51,312 bases of DNA. Origin: Bacillota bacterium (GTDB taxonomy: Bacteria > Bacillota > Clostridia > Acetivibrionales > DSM-1351). The stretch spans positions 1-51,312 of the forward strand of contig JAEWSZ010000108.1 of NCBI GenBank assembly GCA_023397905.1, read 5' to 3'. The notes below the pieces were generated by a model. It made no database searches and had not been told where the DNA came from. It was given only the letters and a program-made list of their open reading frames with translations. Position numbers and translations under genes: made by a program. Shown one piece after another: positions 1 through 9,114 of the stretch (the first letter of the stretch is position 1; each line of letters starts with the position of its first letter).

Positions 1-45
1 TCATATACTTCGCATTACTGCGTCAGATTTCCTGTCCTGCGGTAC

Positions 46-159
46 TCACCTATCACATAGGCTCTGTTCCTCGGCAGTCATCTTCCTTGTACTGCTCGTA
101 TCTGCCATTTCAAATTTTAGAATGATACATATTCTGCATTGCTGCATTACATCTATCAT
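46..159 (-). CDS. tiny ORF, 37 aa, unknown
   Basis: A 37-codon ORF follows a good ribosome binding site (GGAGGT, about 5 nt before the ATG). It lies about 75 nt downstream of a consensus-like promoter on the same strand. The peptide has two Cys near its start and a polar second half. I recognise no family. The same frame continues for 14 codons after the TGA stop, to a second TGA at the window edge. It may be a leader peptide, a decayed gene start or part of a non-coding RNA. The coding call rests only on the promoter and RBS. Confidence 0.25.
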   Translation of the reverse strand: MIDVMQQCRICIILKFEMADTSSTRKMTAEEQSLCDR

Positions 160-236
160 TTCCAACCTCCCAAAGCATTGTTACTACTGCTTTTCAAGGT
201 TTTTTTCGCTGTCCGCTCGTCGCAAGCAGCTTAATT

Positions 237-265
237 ATAATACCACGTTGCTGTTTCATTGTCAA
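237..265 (-). promoter_or_regulatory. sigma-A promoter, leftward
   Basis: On the minus strand TTGACA is followed after 17 nt by TATTAT, overlapping a TATAAT at 20 nt spacing. The -35 and spacing are ideal. Transcription would start near 230 and run out of the window through the tiny ORF at 46-159. The rest of the AT-rich gap 160-470 shows no other gene. A short imperfect hairpin at about 451-467 follows the sugar kinase but has no U-tract. Confidence 0.6.
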
Positions 266-470
266 CACTTTTTTCAATTTTAATTTATAGCTTTTTGTAA
301 ACCATTTATTAAAATCATGTGTTGCCGTTTGGGACAGCTTGCTTAGTATATCACCATGTTAAGCCAAATATCAACGGAGTAATTTATTATATTCATCTTT
401 TAAATTAATTTAACCCTTAAATCCTAATTTATTCATGGCAATATCCCATGTATAGTCCGGTATACTCGGC

Positions 471-1454
471 CTACAAAAAGCTTTTTATTACTTTTTCATG
501 GAGATGTTTTACTCCTGAGAGACTTTCCAGTCCCCATGCCACGGCTCCCGCCACCGGCGGCGCTTTCAGCACCTTGAATTTTATGTCCATATCCTTATGC
601 TCTTTCAATGTTTTTTCAGTAATTGTATCAATTATCTTTGTATTCTCACCTTTGACAAATATAGAGCCTGTCAATATGATTTCCAGCGGCCCGGCTGATT
701 TGAAATCAAGTCTTTTCAGAAGTCCGCAAATACATTCAAAATAGTTTGCCCCTATTTCCTCCAGTAATTGAAGCGCAACATTATCCCCTTTATTTGCAGC
801 ATCAAAAACAAGACCGCAGATGGTTTTTGACATTGACTTATCCTGTTCCAATCTATGAGTGGCTGTTTCCAGAAAATCATATTCGGAGCTTATGCCCAAC
901 TCACTGAAAAGCATATCCTTCATTATTGTATTAAGGCCGTTTTTGAATAATGAACTGTATACTCTTTCTATGGCGGTACTGACTATATAGCCTCCTCCGC
1001 CTTTATCTCCCGTAAGGCTGCCCTGACCGCCTATCTGGAGCATCCGGCCTCCGGGATCTATCCCCGCCACCGTGCATCCGGTCCCATTGATGGCGCAAAT
1101 CCCATATCCGGCTGTACATCCCGCTTTTATACCGAGAAAGGAATCATTGCAGAGTATATATTTTTTTATGCCAAAAGACTCTATTATGCCCGAAATGGTT
1201 CTGTGCTGGGATACTGTATCATCTCCGGCCATTCCGAAAACAAAGGTTTCTATCTGCTCCAGACCGATCATATTTTTTTTCATCAAACTGTCAAGAAGCT
1301 TACCAAGCTCAGTTTTCAGTTCTCCGAAACCGCCAGGCAGGCATTCATGGTTTGTGGCGCCCCATTCAATCACGTCGATCCGGTTTCCTTCCGTATCATA
1401 TAGTGCACAGTGGGTTTTGGTGCCGCCGCCGTCTATCCCCGCAACATATTTCAT
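471..1454 (-). CDS. BadF/BadG-type sugar kinase (N-acetylglucosamine kinase-like)
   Basis: A 327-aa member of the BadF/BadG/BcrA/BcrD ATPase superfamily, which includes N-acetylglucosamine kinases. The N-terminal phosphate motif GIDGGGTKTHCAL is followed by the second ASKHA motif around GTGCTVAGIDPGGR and a Gly-rich stretch GDKGGGGYIV, as in sugar kinases of this fold. I start at 1454 because GAGGT lies 8 nt upstream; the alternative ATG at 1469 has no ribosome binding site. It is the last gene of a minus-strand cluster after a GH4 glycosidase and an AraC regulator. It probably phosphorylates an imported amino sugar, glucoside or disaccharide. The exact substrate is inference. Confidence 0.8.
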   Translation of the reverse strand: MKYVAGIDGGGTKTHCALYDTEGNRIDVIEWGATNHECLPGGFGELKTELGKLLDSLMKKNMIGLEQIETFVFGMAGDDTVSQHRTISGIIESFGIKKYILCNDSFLGIKAGCTAGYGICAINGTGCTVAGIDPGGRMLQIGGQGSLTGDKGGGGYIVSTAIERVYSSLFKNGLNTIMKDMLFSELGISSEYDFLETATHRLEQDKSMSKTICGLVFDAANKGDNVALQLLEEIGANYFECICGLLKRLDFKSAGPLEIILTGSIFVKGENTKIIDTITEKTLKEHKDMDIKFKVLKAPPVAGAVAWGLESLSGVKHLHEKVIKSFL

Positions 1455-1582
1455 ATAAAAATACCTCATTCTTTAAATTTTCTTTTTAGAATATGCTTGA
1501 TACCCGCATTATACCTGTTTGTATTAGGATTATTGTTGGGTGTTTGTATCCTTTTTGGATCTTACCGGACTAGAACGTCCGG

Positions 1583-2464
1583 TTATTTTCTGTTTTTTCT
1601 GTAGTCTTTTGGGAGAAGTCCCGTATATTTTTTAAAGCTTTTTATAAAGTTTGTTATACTTGAAAATCCGCATTCCAACGCTATGTCGATTATTTTCATT
1701 TCCGTTCCAGTAAGAAGTTCAGAGGCTTTTATAATGCGCGCTCTTATAAGATAATCTATAGGAGATATCCCCATGGTCCTCTTGAAAACTATGGAAAGAT
1801 TGGATGCGCTCATATTGGCCAGCTTTGCCAGATCGTCCAGTTTAAGAGGGCTCTGGTAGCTGTCTTCAATATGATCAAGCACAGGCTTTAAACGGCTGAA
1901 ATTTCCTATCCTTTTCTCCAGTCCTGTATTACCTTCCCGGATATTGGCATACCGTTTCAATGAAAGAGAAATCTTTAAAAGAAGAGACTTGATCATAAGC
2001 TGATATCCATTTTGTTTTGCCAGAAACTCATCCTCTATTTCAAGCAGCGCCTGCATAATGGCATTGTAATATTCATTTTCAGGTTCAAGCCTGCAGCCGT
2101 AACGTATTCCGGCTTCCATAAAAGCAATGGCATACTCCATCTCGAAAGAATACCTGCTCCCCGAATACAGCAGCGACGGATCAAACAGGAGGACCTGCAT
2201 GACAACATCCTTATCATTATATGCCAGATGTATCTCCTTGGATTTTATTATAAACACGTCATTCTTTTTGAAAGGATAGTCCTTTCCCCCGATATAGTAC
2301 ATACCGGAGCCTTCCTTTATAAGACATATTTCAATGCAGTCATGCCAGTGAAGCATTGTGGATTCGCTGTAAATACCAACGGTATCGGCCACCTCCAGAG
2401 GAAAGTTCTTATCCATTTCTATTTGAATGTGTCTGTAAATATTGTCTCTTACGGGCTCTTTCAT
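1583..2464 (-). CDS. AraC family transcriptional regulator
   Basis: A 293-aa regulator. The first ~150 residues form a cupin-like sensing domain (MLHWHDCIEICLI, then GGKDYPFKKNDVFII), typical of AraC_binding. The last ~100 residues hold the two helix-turn-helix motifs (LDDLAKLANMSASNLSIVF and IIDIALECGFSSITNFIKSF), ending in the usual KDYRK. The start at 2464 has an AAAGGT site 7 nt upstream. A longer reading frame would run back into the GH4 gene and has no better signal. The gene sits between the GH4 glycosidase and the sugar kinase, so it probably regulates that cluster in response to its sugar. Confidence 0.88.
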   Translation of the reverse strand: MKEPVRDNIYRHIQIEMDKNFPLEVADTVGIYSESTMLHWHDCIEICLIKEGSGMYYIGGKDYPFKKNDVFIIKSKEIHLAYNDKDVVMQVLLFDPSLLYSGSRYSFEMEYAIAFMEAGIRYGCRLEPENEYYNAIMQALLEIEDEFLAKQNGYQLMIKSLLLKISLSLKRYANIREGNTGLEKRIGNFSRLKPVLDHIEDSYQSPLKLDDLAKLANMSASNLSIVFKRTMGISPIDYLIRARIIKASELLTGTEMKIIDIALECGFSSITNFIKSFKKYTGLLPKDYRKNRK

Positions 2465-2555
2465 AGCAATACCTTTTTCCCTAGTTGATCTTAATATTTC
2501 CTGTAACAGCTGCACAGCATATTTTATCACATTTCGGAAAAAAAGTTGTCCCTTC

Positions 2556-3848
2556 TTATTTAAAAAACCGGGGCAGGTATTGCTTATTGACCTGAAGCAT
2601 TTCGTCCAGCACGCCCTTTGCCTTATAATAATCACCAATGAGCGGATGCGACATCAGCGCGGCAAGAGCGGTATCGTAATCCCCTTCTATTCCCGCCTTT
2701 ACAGTGAGCTTCTCATATGTCTTTACTGCTTTCATCATCCCCTTGATATACTGGTTGCTGAAATTATTCAGCACAAGGGGCGTCACTCCTTTTTTATTTA
2801 TGAGGCACTTGGCTTCCACAACATCCTTGCTGTCCATAAAATCGTAAGCGCCGCTATTCAGTGTATCCACCACATGAACCTCATTTTTATCGTTTTCAAT
2901 TGCGTCTATCAATGAAACCGCCGCCTCGGAGTACAGAGCTCCTCCTCTTTTGTCAAGCACCGCAGGCTTTTCTGTCAGAGTTCTGTCTTTATACATTTCA
3001 AGCAATTCCTTTTCTATTTCCACACATGTCTCTCCTCTGGTCTTTTCAGCCTCAAGGCATTCTTTAACTGTCTTTTCCCTGAAATAGTAGTAGTTGAGAT
3101 ATCCTATGGGAAAGGCCGGTATGGAATTGACCAGTTCCTCCGGAAAATCCGCCTTTGGTATATTTTTCAGTATCTGCACATCTGATTTCACTCCCATGAG
3201 CTCTTTCAGCATTTCTTTCCCGTCGGCGTACGCTGAGGTTATCCAGCACAGGTGGTTCAGACCTACGAAATCGTAATCAAAATTTTTCACATTTTCGGGA
3301 AGCAGGCTTTTCAAATGCCGTATCATATTTATGGGGCCGTTGCATAAGCCCATCATTTTAATGTCGGTATGGTTTAATACTGCTTCTGCGATTATCCCTG
3401 AAGGATTTGAGAAATTTATCAGCCAGGCGTCGGGAGCCAGTTTCCGTATGGTCTCCGCCACCTCCATAATTACAGGTATGGTTCTGAGTGCTTTCATAAA
3501 TCCGCCTGCCCCTGTTGTTTCCTGTCCGAGCAGACCGTATTTAAGTGGTATTTTTTCATCTGTTATCCTGGCTGCAAGCTTGCCCACCCGGATCTGCCCC
3601 AGGACATAATCCGCGCCTTCTATGGCTTCTTCAAGCTTTTCGGTAGTCACAAGCTTCGCCGGAACCTTGTTTGCTTCCAGCATTCTACCGGCCAACCCTG
3701 ATACTATGGCATTCTTCTCGCTGTCTATATCCATGCAATAAATGCTTCCAATATCCAGGCTTTCTTTTCTGGTGATGAAACCGTTTATAAGTTCGGGCGT
3801 ATATGTGCTTCCTGAGCCGATAATAGCAATCTTAAGATTTTTTTTCAT
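2556..3848 (-). CDS. GH4 family 6-phospho-glycosidase
   Basis: A 430-aa glycoside hydrolase of family 4. These enzymes need NAD+ and a divalent metal and cleave phosphorylated glycosides by an oxidation/elimination mechanism. The Rossmann fingerprint IAIIGSGSTYTPELI is at the N-terminus. The metal-ligand Cys lies in GLCNGPIN, and the conserved His in GLNHLCW. The CN.P form of the Cys motif fits 6-phospho-beta-glucosidases (LicH/CelF type) better than the CHEV/CHSV of alpha-specific members. A strong GGAGGGG lies before the ATG. No PTS or transporter is visible, so the neighbouring kinase may supply the phosphorylated substrate. Confidence 0.88.
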   Translation of the reverse strand: MKKNLKIAIIGSGSTYTPELINGFITRKESLDIGSIYCMDIDSEKNAIVSGLAGRMLEANKVPAKLVTTEKLEEAIEGADYVLGQIRVGKLAARITDEKIPLKYGLLGQETTGAGGFMKALRTIPVIMEVAETIRKLAPDAWLINFSNPSGIIAEAVLNHTDIKMMGLCNGPINMIRHLKSLLPENVKNFDYDFVGLNHLCWITSAYADGKEMLKELMGVKSDVQILKNIPKADFPEELVNSIPAFPIGYLNYYYFREKTVKECLEAEKTRGETCVEIEKELLEMYKDRTLTEKPAVLDKRGGALYSEAAVSLIDAIENDKNEVHVVDTLNSGAYDFMDSKDVVEAKCLINKKGVTPLVLNNFSNQYIKGMMKAVKTYEKLTVKAGIEGDYDTALAALMSHPLIGDYYKAKGVLDEMLQVNKQYLPRFFK

Positions 3849-3958
3849 ACTGTCCCCTCCTTTGTCCTATTTATTAATTATATGGACCTGTTATAAGCTT
3901 TACTTAGCATATTTTACAAAGAATTTTTACAATTCTTTAATTTATTATCCCGTTATTA

Positions 3959-4043
3959 AAAGCCAATTGCGGTTAAAACCTTTGACTTCAGGCAAATGCT
4001 GCTTTCAAGCAATTATATTTACGGCTTTCAACGCCTGGGTTTG
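3959..4043. repeat. diverged intergenic repeat, copy 1
   Basis: About 85 bp related to 22272-22350. Shared blocks in the same order are AAAGYCAATTRCGGTTAAAA, then TTC-GGC-AAT, TGCTTTYAAGC, CTTTYAACG and YTGGGTTTG. The copies differ by small indels. Each lies in the gap following a gyrase gene and its terminator. The function is unknown; it could be a structured RNA or a decayed mobile repeat. Confidence 0.55.
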
Positions 4044-4075
4044 CAACTCCTCCCCGACACAAAAACACTGGACAA

Positions 4076-4132
4076 TGAAAAACTTCACAAAGAGAGAGCA
4101 TACCCTTTGTGTACACTCTCTCCTTGTGAAGT
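4076..4132 (-). terminator. Rho-independent terminator of gyrA
   Basis: Two 17-nt arms (4082-4098 and 4116-4132) pair at 16 of 17 positions around a 17-nt loop. On the minus strand the stem is followed by a run of five T. It lies 137 nt after the gyrA stop. The remainder of the gap 3849-4268 holds the repeat at 3959-4043 and no gene. Confidence 0.8.
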
Positions 4133-4268
4133 CTGTCTTATTTTCAAAATAAGTCAACTTTTCAGGCTTATAGCCTGCAGCCGGAGGACAAAACTATTTT
4201 TACGATAGCTGTGTCCTGCCTGCAATTGACTTTATGAAACTACTGTTTTTATAAAACTTTACTGCCAA

Positions 4269-6809
4269 TTAAAGCCCTTCGTCGTCCGTTGATGTGCTTC
4301 CGGTATTTTCACCTTCGACATTTTCATCTTCGGCCTCATCACTTTCCTCGCCCTCGGGGTACTCTTCATTTATCATTCTTGCCATGCTGACAACGTTATT
4401 GCCCTCGCTCATTCTCATAAGTGTCACACCCTGTGTGGCACGTCCCAGAATGCTGATTTCATTTACCTTCATACGTATTATGCTTCCATCCGAGCTTATC
4501 AATATTATATCATCTTCTTCGGAAACCAGCATCATTCCTATGGATTTACCTGTTTTTTCGGTTATCCTGTATGTGAGAACGCCTTTTCCGCCTCTGGACT
4601 GCACCTTGTATTCCTCCAGCTCGGTCCTCTTTCCGAAACCGTTCTCGGTAACGACCAGAAGTGTGGTGTCCTCCGTGCAAACTTCCATTCCTATGACATA
4701 ATCTCCATCATCGAGCTCTATTCCTTTAACACCCTGTGAAACACGGCCTATGGGCCTTGCGTCGGTTTCATTGAAACGGATAGCCATACCTTTTACCGTT
4801 GAAAGCATTACGTCCTGATTTCCGTCGGTGAGCTTGACATCTATCAGTTCATCGTTTTCCCTCAGAGTAACGGCCGCCAGCCCGCCCTTTCTTATGTTGT
4901 CATACTCCATAAGATCGGTTTTCTTGACCAGACCGTTGCGGGTTGCCATTACCAGGTACAGACCTTCCTTGTATTCCTGGATGGGAATAACCGTTGTAAC
5001 TTTCTCATCACCGTTAAGCTGAAGGAGATTTACTATAGCCGTTCCCTTTGCCTGCCTGCCTGCCTCCGGAATTTCATAGGCCTTCAGCCTGTACACTCTT
5101 CCCTTATTGGTGAAGAACATTATGAAGTTGTGGGTAGAGGTAACAAAGAGATTTTTTACAAAATCCTCTTCTCTGGTGCTAAGGCCTATAATACCTTTGC
5201 CTCCCCTTCTCTGGCTTTTGTACGTATCGGCCGGAAGTCTCTTGACATATCCGAAATGAGTCATTGTGATTACACTTTCCTCTTCCTGGATAAGATCCTC
5301 TATGTCAATCTCGTCTTCATCTATCTCTATCTTTGTTCTTCTGTCGTCGGCATACTTGTCTCTTATTACATTCAATTCATCCTTTATTATCTGATGAACA
5401 ATACTTTCATTTGCCAATACTTCTTTAAAGTATTTGATCTTTTCGAGCAGCTCATTGTACTCATTTTCAAGCTTCTCTCTCTCCAGGCCTGTCAATCTGC
5501 CCAGTCGCATATCAACTATTGCCTGAGCCTGCTTTTCGCTGAAACCGAACCTTTCAGAAAGGCCTTCCTTTGCAAGGGCCTCCGTCTTTGAGTTCCGGAT
5601 TATCTTGATAACCTCGTCCAGGTGGTCAAGAGCTTTTTTCAAACCTTCCAGTATATGAGCCCTTGCCTCCGCTTTATCCAGCTCAAACTTTGTTCTGCGC
5701 CGGATAACATCTTCCTGGTGAACTATGTAGTAGTCAATAGTCTGCCTTAAATTCAGAGTTCTTGGCTCATACAGCTTGTCCTCGGTGGGAACTATGGCGA
5801 CCATGTTCACACTGAAAGTCTCCTGGAGCTGGGTGTTTTTATATAATTGATTCAACACAACATTGGGATTTGCATCCCTCTTTAGTTCTATTACTATTCT
5901 GACAGGTTCCTCCCTGCCGGATTCATCCTGAAGGAAGGATATGCCGTCTATTTTCTTTTCTTTAACCAGGTCCGCAATTTTTTCTATAAGACGCGCTTTG
6001 TTTACAAGGTACGGTATTTCCGACACAATTATCCTGTGCCTGTTGCCGTGCATCTCTTCAATGGTGGCCTCCGAACGCACGACAAGCCGGCCTCTGCCGG
6101 TCCTGTACGCATCCCTTATACCCCTCTTTCCGATGATCTTTGCAGCGGTGGGGAAGTCCGGCCCTTTAATGTACTTCATAATCTCATCTATTGTAATTTC
6201 CGGATTATCGATTACCGCACATATTCCGTCAATAACCTCACCCAGGTTGTGGGGCGGTATATTGGTGGCCATACCAACGGCTATACCCGAAGAACCGTTT
6301 ACCAGCAGATTTGGAAATCTGGACGGCAAAACCACCGGTTCAACTTCATGCTCGTCAAAGTTGGGCTTAAAATCCACGGTATCTTTATTTATATCGGCAA
6401 GCATTTCCATTGATATTTTAGCAAGTCTTGCCTCGGTATATCTCATTGCGGCCGCAGCATCGCCGTCTCTGGAACCAAAATTTCCATGTCCGTCCACAAG
6501 GGGATGCCTCAGTGAAAAATCCTGTGCCATACGTACAAGACTGTCATATACGGCGGCGTCGCCATGTGGATGAAAGCTTTTCAATGCTTCACCGACAGTT
6601 GCAACAGATTTTCTGTATGGCTTATCAGGTGTAAAGCCAGAAGAATACATGGTATACAGAATACGCCTGTGAACCGGCTTTAACCCATCCCGGACATCAG
6701 GTAGTGCTCTGTCTATAATTACGCTCATAGCATAGTCAATGAATGATTTTTTCATTTCAGATTCTATGTCTATAGGGATAATTTTTTGCTCCCTTATTTC
6801 ATCTGCCAT
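4269..6809 (-). CDS. gyrA: DNA gyrase subunit A
   Basis: An 846-aa breakage-reunion subunit that introduces negative supercoils together with GyrB. The catalytic Tyr124 lies in AAMRYTEARL. The GyrA box QRRGGKG in the C-terminal beta-pinwheel region distinguishes it from ParC. The tail is strongly acidic. In the quinolone-determining region HPHGDAAVYD, the residue equivalent to E. coli Ser83 is Ala85, while Asp89 (Asp87 in E. coli) is kept. The start has AGAGGT about 10 nt upstream. Unusually, gyrA is not next to gyrB: it lies about 13 kb away on the other side of oriC and on the opposite strand. A terminator follows at 4076-4132. Confidence 0.97.
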   Translation of the reverse strand: MADEIREQKIIPIDIESEMKKSFIDYAMSVIIDRALPDVRDGLKPVHRRILYTMYSSGFTPDKPYRKSVATVGEALKSFHPHGDAAVYDSLVRMAQDFSLRHPLVDGHGNFGSRDGDAAAAMRYTEARLAKISMEMLADINKDTVDFKPNFDEHEVEPVVLPSRFPNLLVNGSSGIAVGMATNIPPHNLGEVIDGICAVIDNPEITIDEIMKYIKGPDFPTAAKIIGKRGIRDAYRTGRGRLVVRSEATIEEMHGNRHRIIVSEIPYLVNKARLIEKIADLVKEKKIDGISFLQDESGREEPVRIVIELKRDANPNVVLNQLYKNTQLQETFSVNMVAIVPTEDKLYEPRTLNLRQTIDYYIVHQEDVIRRRTKFELDKAEARAHILEGLKKALDHLDEVIKIIRNSKTEALAKEGLSERFGFSEKQAQAIVDMRLGRLTGLEREKLENEYNELLEKIKYFKEVLANESIVHQIIKDELNVIRDKYADDRRTKIEIDEDEIDIEDLIQEEESVITMTHFGYVKRLPADTYKSQRRGGKGIIGLSTREEDFVKNLFVTSTHNFIMFFTNKGRVYRLKAYEIPEAGRQAKGTAIVNLLQLNGDEKVTTVIPIQEYKEGLYLVMATRNGLVKKTDLMEYDNIRKGGLAAVTLRENDELIDVKLTDGNQDVMLSTVKGMAIRFNETDARPIGRVSQGVKGIELDDGDYVIGMEVCTEDTTLLVVTENGFGKRTELEEYKVQSRGGKGVLTYRITEKTGKSIGMMLVSEEDDIILISSDGSIIRMKVNEISILGRATQGVTLMRMSEGNNVVSMARMINEEYPEGEESDEAEDENVEGENTGSTSTDDEGL

Positions 6810-7065
6810 TTAACTATTTACCTCTTTTCCTTTTTTAAAACGCGCCAAATCCAATGCAGATTGCCTGCATGACGCATAAAATGTGTCCTTCAAGTTGTCC
6901 ACTATATATTGTAATAAAATTTTGGCAACCTGTCCACTTTTTTGTCACTATGGCCGTAAAACACAGCTTTCATGCAGCTGCAATAATCACTTTATTAATA
7001 ATTATAGCCCATTGCCTATACCCTTAGCCTTACTTGGCGCAAACTATGAAAATAAGCATAAAAAC

Positions 7066-7126
7066 TGTTGATAAATATTTCAAATCCAGATATTTTATCC
7101 AGATATAAAGCAGTTTGTGTGGATAA
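7066..7126. promoter_or_regulatory. DnaA-box cluster between noc and gyrA
   Basis: TGTGGATAA at 7118-7126 is a perfect DnaA box. TTATCCAGA at 7095-7103 and TGTTGATAA at 7066-7074 each match 8 of 9. Two further TTGTCCAC/CTGTCCAC words lie at about 6893-6940. The gap 6810-7264 holds no gene; the noc terminator occupies its right end. The boxes may form an outlying part of the origin or regulate gyrA. Confidence 0.55.
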
Positions 7127-7157
7127 CTATCTGTTCAAGGATACAATCAGATCACAA

Positions 7158-7198
7158 AATAAATAAAAGAGACATGGCTTTCAAAGTGCCACATCTCT
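7158..7198 (-). terminator. Rho-independent terminator of noc
   Basis: An 11-bp stem (7168-7178 with 7188-7198, including two G-U pairs on the minus-strand RNA) and a 9-nt loop, followed by TTTTATTTATT. It lies about 65 nt after the noc stop codon. Confidence 0.75.
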
Positions 7199-7264
7199 CT
7201 TCCTAATTCAGACCGGCTATAGCCGGCCTTCCATTATTCTGAATTTCTTTTTACTGGATTCTGC

Positions 7265-8110
7265 TCATGCCATGTTATTTTTAGGCACTCTCACCACAAA
7301 TTCTATGTAATCGCCTCTGTCTATCTGGGCCGCCTTGGCGTTTACGCCCGACTGCTTCATTATATCAATGGCCTGCTTGATGGTGTTGACAAAAATCCTG
7401 ACATCCTTTATGGCCTTGGTGGTTTTCCTGTCGCCGGGCCTTTGCCTTACGTCCCTGGAAAATTTATCTATGGCCTTTTCCACCAGCTCCTCTGTTTTCT
7501 TTACATTCAGCCCTCTTTCGCACACCAGCTTCAGAACCTTTAACTGGAGCTGTTCGTCATGGAGCTTCAAAAGCGCCCTCGCATGCCTTTCCGTCAGATT
7601 GTTGTCGGCCAATATCTTTTTTACAAGAGGTGAAAGCTTCAAAAGCCTTATTTTATTTGCAATGGTCGACTGGCTCTTTCCTATTTTCTGGGCCAGTTCT
7701 TCCTGTGTAAAGCCATGTTCGTTTATTAAATTGGTGTAGCCCTCGGCTTCCTCCATGTAGCTCAGGTCTTCCCTCTGCAGGTTTTCAATCAGAGCCATGA
7801 CTGCCGAATCGTTATCATCAACACTTATTATAATTGCAGGTATTTCCTTGAGTCCGGCCATAGTTGCCGCTCTGAGCCTTCTCTCTCCTGCCACCAGCTC
7901 ATAGGTGCTGTGAGAGATCTTTCTCACATTGATGGGCTGCAATACTCCATATTGCCTTATGGATTCACATAATTCTTCTAGAGCTATTTTATTAAACTGT
8001 TTTCTTGGTTGATAAGGGTTTGGCCTGATATGGTCAATACCAACATATGTGATGTTTTTTAACTCTTCCTTCTTTTCCTGCTTTGGAAACTGAATTTTGC
8101 TTTCTAACAT
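7265..8110 (-). CDS. noc: nucleoid occlusion protein Noc (ParB family)
   Basis: A 281-aa ParB-family protein. The N-terminal ParB/Srx CTP-binding domain includes NPYQPRKQF and GERRLRAA. A central helix-turn-helix follows (FTQEELAQKIGKSQSTIANKI). Its place beside rsmG and mnmG, with a separate parAB pair on the other side of the origin, fits Noc, the DNA-bound CTPase that keeps the division septum off the nucleoid. Start at 8110 with GGAT about 10 nt upstream. I see no perfect Noc-binding palindrome (ATTTCCCGGGAAAT) in the window, so Noc rather than a second ParB is inferred from synteny. Confidence 0.88.
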   Translation of the reverse strand: MLESKIQFPKQEKKEELKNITYVGIDHIRPNPYQPRKQFNKIALEELCESIRQYGVLQPINVRKISHSTYELVAGERRLRAATMAGLKEIPAIIISVDDNDSAVMALIENLQREDLSYMEEAEGYTNLINEHGFTQEELAQKIGKSQSTIANKIRLLKLSPLVKKILADNNLTERHARALLKLHDEQLQLKVLKLVCERGLNVKKTEELVEKAIDKFSRDVRQRPGDRKTTKAIKDVRIFVNTIKQAIDIMKQSGVNAKAAQIDRGDYIEFVVRVPKNNMA

Positions 8111-8266
8111 AACGGCACCATCCTTTGTATTTTAGTTATTATCTTCTGTAATCTACCAGATAATGTAAATTACATACAAAGGATAATTCTCCCGAGCTAT
8201 TCAATTTCCTTTATAAATTGCAAAGAATCGTTCGATAAAAAACTGTAAAAACATAGATATTAATAC

Positions 8267-9010
8267 TTATATCAACGGCTCTTTCGAAGGTTTTCCCGCT
8301 TTCCTCGGATATTTTGTCGGCGTCTGTCTAAACTTTCTTACCACCACGACATTTCTTTCTATATTAGTAAATGGTAGCTGCATTTTTTCGATTTTCTCGA
8401 TTTTTCCACCTAATATGTCGAGGGCCCTGCCGCAATTTTCAAATTCTTCTGTGCTGCTGCCCTTCATTGCAATAAAAATCCCGTTTATTTTTACAAAAGG
8501 CAAACAATATTCGAGTAAAACCGGAAGATTTGCTACGGCTCTGGCTACGGCGATGTCGAATTTCTCTCTGTACTCCGGCTTTATTCCGAAGTCCTCCGCC
8601 CTTCCGTGTATAGCTTTTATTGGCAATACGCCGCCTTGCCGGGAAATATCCAAAGCATCTATTACCTCGTTCAAGAACCTGATCCTCTTGTCCAGGGAGT
8701 CAAGCAATGTGATTTCAAGGTTGGCGCCGGCTATCTTTAATGGAATACCGGGAAATCCGGCTCCTGTCCCCACATCAATCAGCTTTTGCTTTTCATCCTT
8801 TATATACGGCAATATGCTCAGGGAGTCGATGAAATGCTTTATAACTATTTCCCTGTCATCCTCTATGGCAGTTAAATTTATTTTTGTATTCCATTCTTTG
8901 AGCAGTTCCATGTATTTTGAAAATTGCTCCGCCTGCTGTGCGGTGAGAGCCTTTCCATAGTGCTTTGCCCCATCCGCAAGGAGACGGCTCAGTTCATTGT
9001 CTAGTGCCAT
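8267..9010 (-). CDS. rsmG: 16S rRNA (guanine-N7) methyltransferase RsmG
   Basis: A 247-aa SAM-dependent methyltransferase that makes m7G in the 530 loop of 16S rRNA (G527 in E. coli). The SAM-binding motif DVGTGAGFPGIPL, the following acidic LLDSLDKRIRFL and the conserved AVARAVANLP are all present. GGAGG lies 6 nt before the ATG. It sits between noc and mnmG in the usual order. The C-terminal tail is basic (KYPRKAGKPSKEP). Confidence 0.95.
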   Translation of the reverse strand: MALDNELSRLLADGAKHYGKALTAQQAEQFSKYMELLKEWNTKINLTAIEDDREIVIKHFIDSLSILPYIKDEKQKLIDVGTGAGFPGIPLKIAGANLEITLLDSLDKRIRFLNEVIDALDISRQGGVLPIKAIHGRAEDFGIKPEYREKFDIAVARAVANLPVLLEYCLPFVKINGIFIAMKGSSTEEFENCGRALDILGGKIEKIEKMQLPFTNIERNVVVVRKFRQTPTKYPRKAGKPSKEPLI

Positions 9011-9114
9011 AAGAAACCTCCATGTTTATAGCGTTCCGGATTTAGTGATTTTCATGAGCTCACCCATACTATAAACCAATATTATCAGTACTATTATTTT
9101 CTGCCAAGCTCCGA

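Noticed and set aside
7265..8266. Noc-binding palindromes near noc
   Set aside because: Only partial matches (for example TCTCCCGAG) are found; none approaches the ATTTCCCGGGAAAT consensus.
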